In this document: in pieces, positions 7,090 through 8,359 of the stretch
Layout: each line of letters starts with the position of its first letter
Position numbering within the stretch: the stretch's first letter is position 1
Assembly (NCBI GenBank): GCA_017442765.1
Contig: JAFRZC010000173.1
Coordinates: forward strand, 1 to 8,359
DNA length: 8,359 bases
Reading direction: 5' to 3'
Origin: Prevotella sp.
GTDB lineage: Bacteria > Bacteroidota > Bacteroidia > Bacteroidales > Bacteroidaceae
Position numbers and translations under genes: made by a program
The notes under the pieces: model-generated
Told to the model about the DNA's origin: nothing
The model's database searches: none
The model's input: the letters and a program-made list of their open reading frames with translations, nothing else

Positions 7090-7761
7090 TCATCCCTTCT
7101 GTACTTTTTCCACGAACGATTTGGTGACGTGGAAGGAGTTTTCTGCAATGCGGTTCCAAAAATCATGATACTGCGAGGCATCGGTGTCGCGCAAGGGGAT
7201 GTCGCTCACCACGCGGAATGAGATGAACGGCACGTTGTAGATATGGCATGTCTGCGCGATGGCAGCACTCTCCATGTCAACGGCCTTGGCTTCGGGGAAC
7301 TTCTCCACGATGCTGCGCATCTTTTCCTTTGAATCCACAAACCAGTCACCCGTCACGATAAGGCCGAAGGCCCCCCTCAATCCCCCCTGGGGGAGAGGAG
7401 AGGATAGGAAAAGCTGTTGTGCTTTGCTCAGCAGATACGGGTCGGCCTTGTAGCGTGCGGGCATTCCCTGCACCTGCCCATAGACCGTTGTGTAGTCAAT
7501 GGCCGTACCGCAATACACATCGTGGTAGCACACTTCCGTACCCACCACCACGTCCTGCACCTGCAAGTCGTCACCGTTGCCGCCGGCACAGCCCGAGGAG
7601 ATAATCGCGTCGGGCTTCCATGAGCGAATCATCTCAGCGGCCCCAATAGCCGCGTTCACCTTGCCGATGCCGCACTTCTGCACCAGCACATCGCTGCCGT
7701 CAAACACTCTCCGGAGCTGCTCCAGCTCCTTGTCCATTGCTACAATAATTCCAATCTTCAT
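7090..7761 (-). CDS. mtnN: 5'-methylthioadenosine/S-adenosylhomocysteine nucleosidase
   Basis: MtnN (Pfs) hydrolyses MTA and SAH to adenine plus the thioribose sugar, recycling methyl-cycle products and, where LuxS is present, supplying S-ribosylhomocysteine. The 223-residue protein matches remembered E. coli Pfs across its length. Glu12 (in AMDKE), the CGIGKVNAA segment, SGCAGG, Glu164 in VDMESAAIA and Asp187 in VVSDIP correspond to the catalytic and ribose-binding residues Glu12, Glu174 and Asp197 of E. coli. ATG 7761 (MKIGIIVAM) is chosen over an in-frame GTG at 7776 that would add MVRKN. Two oddities are visible. About 18 residues are missing between LRR and CGIGKV, where E. coli has a beta-hairpin. 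A Pro/Gly-rich stretch at residues 120-131 is encoded by a palindromic repeat. It may still be active, but folding should be tested. It is preceded by a strong Bacteroidetes promoter. Confidence 0.92.
   Translation of the reverse strand: MKIGIIVAMDKELEQLRRVFDGSDVLVQKCGIGKVNAAIGAAEMIRSWKPDAIISSGCAGGNGDDLQVQDVVVGTEVCYHDVYCGTAIDYTTVYGQVQGMPARYKADPYLLSKAQQLFLSSPLPQGGLRGAFGLIVTGDWFVDSKEKMRSIVEKFPEAKAVDMESAAIAQTCHIYNVPFISFRVVSDIPLRDTDASQYHDFWNRIAENSFHVTKSFVEKVQKG
7369..7404 (-). repeat. GC-rich palindromic repeat translated within mtnN
   Basis: On the plus strand this stretch has two runs of six C, then TCCCCCCTGGGGGA (7381-7394), a palindrome with 6-base arms around CT, followed by purine-rich GAGAGGAGAGGA. 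Read on the minus strand it gives SSPLPQGGLRGA, residues 120-131 of MtnN, in a segment where E. coli Pfs has an ordinary helix and turn. From memory, CCCCTC...CCCCTGGGGGAGAGG elements recur in Bacteroidetes genomes. In-frame insertion is inferred. Confidence 0.65.
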
Positions 7762-7773
7762 ATTTTTTCTTAC

Positions 7774-7822
7774 CACGAGTTATACGATTTCTGTCCACGA
7801 ATTACACGAGTTACACAAGTAT
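7774..7822 (-). repeat. 9-bp tandem units in the mtnN leader
   Basis: CACGAATTA (7796-7804), CACGAGTTA (7805-7813) and CACAAGTAT (7814-7822) are adjacent 9-base units on the plus strand, and another CACGAGTTA lies at 7774-7782. They fall in the untranslated leader of mtnN, between the promoter and the start codon. The role is unknown; this resembles dispersed Bacteroidetes repeats of the CACGAATTA kind. Confidence 0.6.
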
Positions 7823-7876
7823 TTCCCTCTGCATGTAGAGACGCGACAGTCGTGTTATCACAATAGTTTTCGATGG

Positions 7877-7908
7877 CAAAGTTACGAAAAAACGAGTGAA
7901 GAGCCAAA
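7877..7908 (-). promoter_or_regulatory. Bacteroidetes promoter for mtnN (proximal copy)
   Basis: Read on the minus strand, TTTG (7908-7905) is followed after exactly 20 bases by TAACTTTG (7884-7877), a perfect TAnnTTTG -7 box. Position and orientation fit transcription of mtnN with a leader of roughly 110 bases. This is the clearest promoter in the window. The start point would lie near 7870. Confidence 0.75.
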
Positions 7909-7950
7909 TTTATTTGAGCTTTTCCGAGTGGCAGTAACTTCGGCGATAGC

Positions 7951-7982
7951 CATAGTTACGAATAACTGAGCGAAGTGCCAAA
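7951..7982 (-). promoter_or_regulatory. Upstream diverged copy of the mtnN promoter
   Basis: On the minus strand, TTTG (7982-7979) is followed after 20 bases by TAACTATG (7958-7951), one mismatch from the TAnnTTTG consensus. The surrounding 39-40 bases (7944-7983) closely match those of the proximal promoter (7871-7909), 74 bp away, so the element is a tandem duplicate. Activity is uncertain because of the -7 mismatch. A run of seven G (7988-7994) lies just upstream of its -33 box. Confidence 0.5.
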
Positions 7983-8008
7983 TAAAAGGGGGGGCAAAAT
8001 AGAGACAG

Positions 8009-8023
8009 TCGCCCTAATGGCGA
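8009..8023. repeat. Short hairpin TCGCC-CTAAT-GGCGA
   Basis: There is a perfect 5-base inverted repeat with a 5-base loop in the gene-free stretch between mtnN and the nucleotidyltransferase fragment. There is no T run beside it on either strand, so a terminator call is not supported. Confidence 0.4.
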
Positions 8024-8024
8024 G

Positions 8025-8087
8025 AAATCTTACAAATCTTACAAAAAAACATTATTGAAAATCAATTTGTTAGATTTGAAAAGATTT
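8025..8087. repeat. AT-rich inverted repeat with tandem 9-mers
   Basis: The left arm (8025-8045) contains AAATCTTAC twice in tandem. The right arm (8066-8087) carries near reverse complements (TTAGATTTG and AAAGATTTG), so the two pair imperfectly over about 21 bases around a 20-base spacer. It lies downstream of the nucleotidyltransferase stop in that gene's direction. On the minus strand the spacer ends in a run of T, so termination of that transcript is possible but unproven. Confidence 0.5.
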
Positions 8088-8097
8088 GTTGGATTTC

Positions 8098-8111
8098 TGC
8101 GCGACAGCGCA
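8098..8111. repeat. GC hairpin TGCGC-GACA-GCGCA
   Basis: This is a perfect 5-base GC-rich stem with a 4-base loop, 92 bases past the nucleotidyltransferase stop on the minus strand. It directly adjoins the AT-rich inverted repeat. The two may together form one dispersed intergenic element. A termination role is possible but no T run follows immediately. Confidence 0.4.
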
Positions 8112-8202
8112 CTTCATTCATTTTGACACACCCTCATCAGCAGTCAATTAGGCATTAGTGTGGCAGATTACACGTGGTTATGCAGGTGACCCGTTTTTGT
8201 CT

Positions 8203-8359
8203 CTAACTGGCTCTCTCGTAGATGAGTCGTTTTTCGCGTTCAACATTGCTTGCTACCCACGGAAAGAGCGTCTCTTCATCTACCAAATCTACGCTTTTTG
8301 CAAGAATATTTTGCAGCGAGAGGTGCATCTTTGATATTTTGAGAAGTCCTATGGGTTGC
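8203..8359 (-). CDS. C-terminal end of a probable minimal nucleotidyltransferase (MNT-like), 5'-partial
   Basis: Read on the minus strand from the window edge, one frame stays open for 51 residues to a TAG stop, ending VDLVDEETLFPWVASNVE then REKRLIYERAS. The pattern of a short helix (LLKISKMHLSLQNILA), a K-VDLV strand, a proline-containing helix and a final LIYER is typical of the C-terminus of small MNT-type nucleotidyltransferases. Many of these are antitoxins of HEPN/MNT toxin-antitoxin pairs that AMPylate their HEPN partner. The catalytic GSxxRG and DxD motifs would lie beyond the window and cannot be checked. No HEPN gene follows it on its 3' side (7762-8202), so any partner must be upstream, outside the window. 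It points the same way as mtnN but has its own stop about 300 bases before the mtnN promoter. The family assignment is from pattern memory. Confidence 0.65.
   Translation of the reverse strand, partial: QPIGLLKISKMHLSLQNILAKSVDLVDEETLFPWVASNVEREKRLIYERAS

Larger units (their letters stand above)
7762..8202. other. Gene-free stretch of about 440 bp
   Basis: No protein-like reading frame is seen here. It holds the mtnN leader with 9-bp repeats, two tandem promoter copies, a run of seven G and three inverted repeats, and is more AT-rich than the flanking genes. A 19-codon frame on the minus strand (beginning MNEVRCRAEIQQ, about 8075-8134) looks like repeat-derived noise. Confidence 0.7.

Noticed and set aside
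7577..7969. 130-codon open frame on the plus strand
   Set aside because: It runs antisense over the mtnN start and into the promoter and repeat region. The end of the product is a translation of repeats and promoter sequence.
7774..8111. Possible CRISPR array
   Set aside because: The repeats are 9-40 bp, of mixed type and without regular unique spacers; nothing resembles cas genes.
8075..8134. 19-codon frame on the minus strand (MNEVRCRAEIQQ...)
   Set aside because: It has a start and a stop, but the sequence belongs to the hairpin and inverted-repeat cluster, and no ribosome-binding or family evidence supports it.

Overview
The window looks like a moderately GC-rich member of the Bacteroidales, most likely Prevotellaceae (Prevotella in the broad sense). 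The reasons are the protein-level flavour of the genes, a large SusC-like or OMP_b-brl_3-type outer-membrane barrel with a CarboxypepD_reg N-terminus, Bacteroidetes-type promoters (TTTG, about 20 bases, TAnnTTTG) in place of -35/-10 boxes, an absence of clear Shine-Dalgarno sites, and 7-bp-period repeats between genes. The species assignment is inference.

Layout, left to right. (1) Positions 1-2628, plus strand: the end of a menaquinone operon, menB (5' end outside the window), menC and menE. These make 1,4-dihydroxy-2-naphthoyl-CoA from chorismate-derived o-succinylbenzoate: MenC forms OSB, MenE activates it to OSB-CoA, and MenB closes the ring. (2) 2629-2739: a convergent junction filled by an inverted pair of heptad repeat arrays. 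(3) 2740-5754, minus strand: a 1004-residue outer-membrane beta-barrel protein with a Gly/Pro-rich tail. (4) 5755-5921: a divergent promoter region. (5) 5922-7025, plus strand: aroB (3-dehydroquinate synthase, shikimate pathway, which ultimately supplies chorismate for menaquinone). (6) 7026-7089: a second convergent junction, again packed with heptads. (7) 7090-7761, minus strand: an MTA/SAH nucleosidase (mtnN/pfs). (8) 7762-8202: about 440 bp without a convincing gene, holding a duplicated Bacteroidetes promoter for mtnN and several short repeats. (9) 8203-8359, minus strand: the C-terminal end of a probable minimal nucleotidyltransferase (MNT-type, often the antitoxin half of HEPN/MNT pairs), cut by the window edge.

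The housekeeping genes are ordinary. The notable theme is the short-repeat load. Seven-bp-period arrays occupy both convergent junctions and one forms the last codons and stop of menE. A further array lies inside aroB, where it lengthens the loop between two metal-binding histidines by about 20 residues. A different palindromic GC-rich repeat is translated inside mtnN. No complete new multi-gene system is visible. The nearest candidate is the truncated nucleotidyltransferase at the right edge, whose partner, if there is one, lies outside the window.
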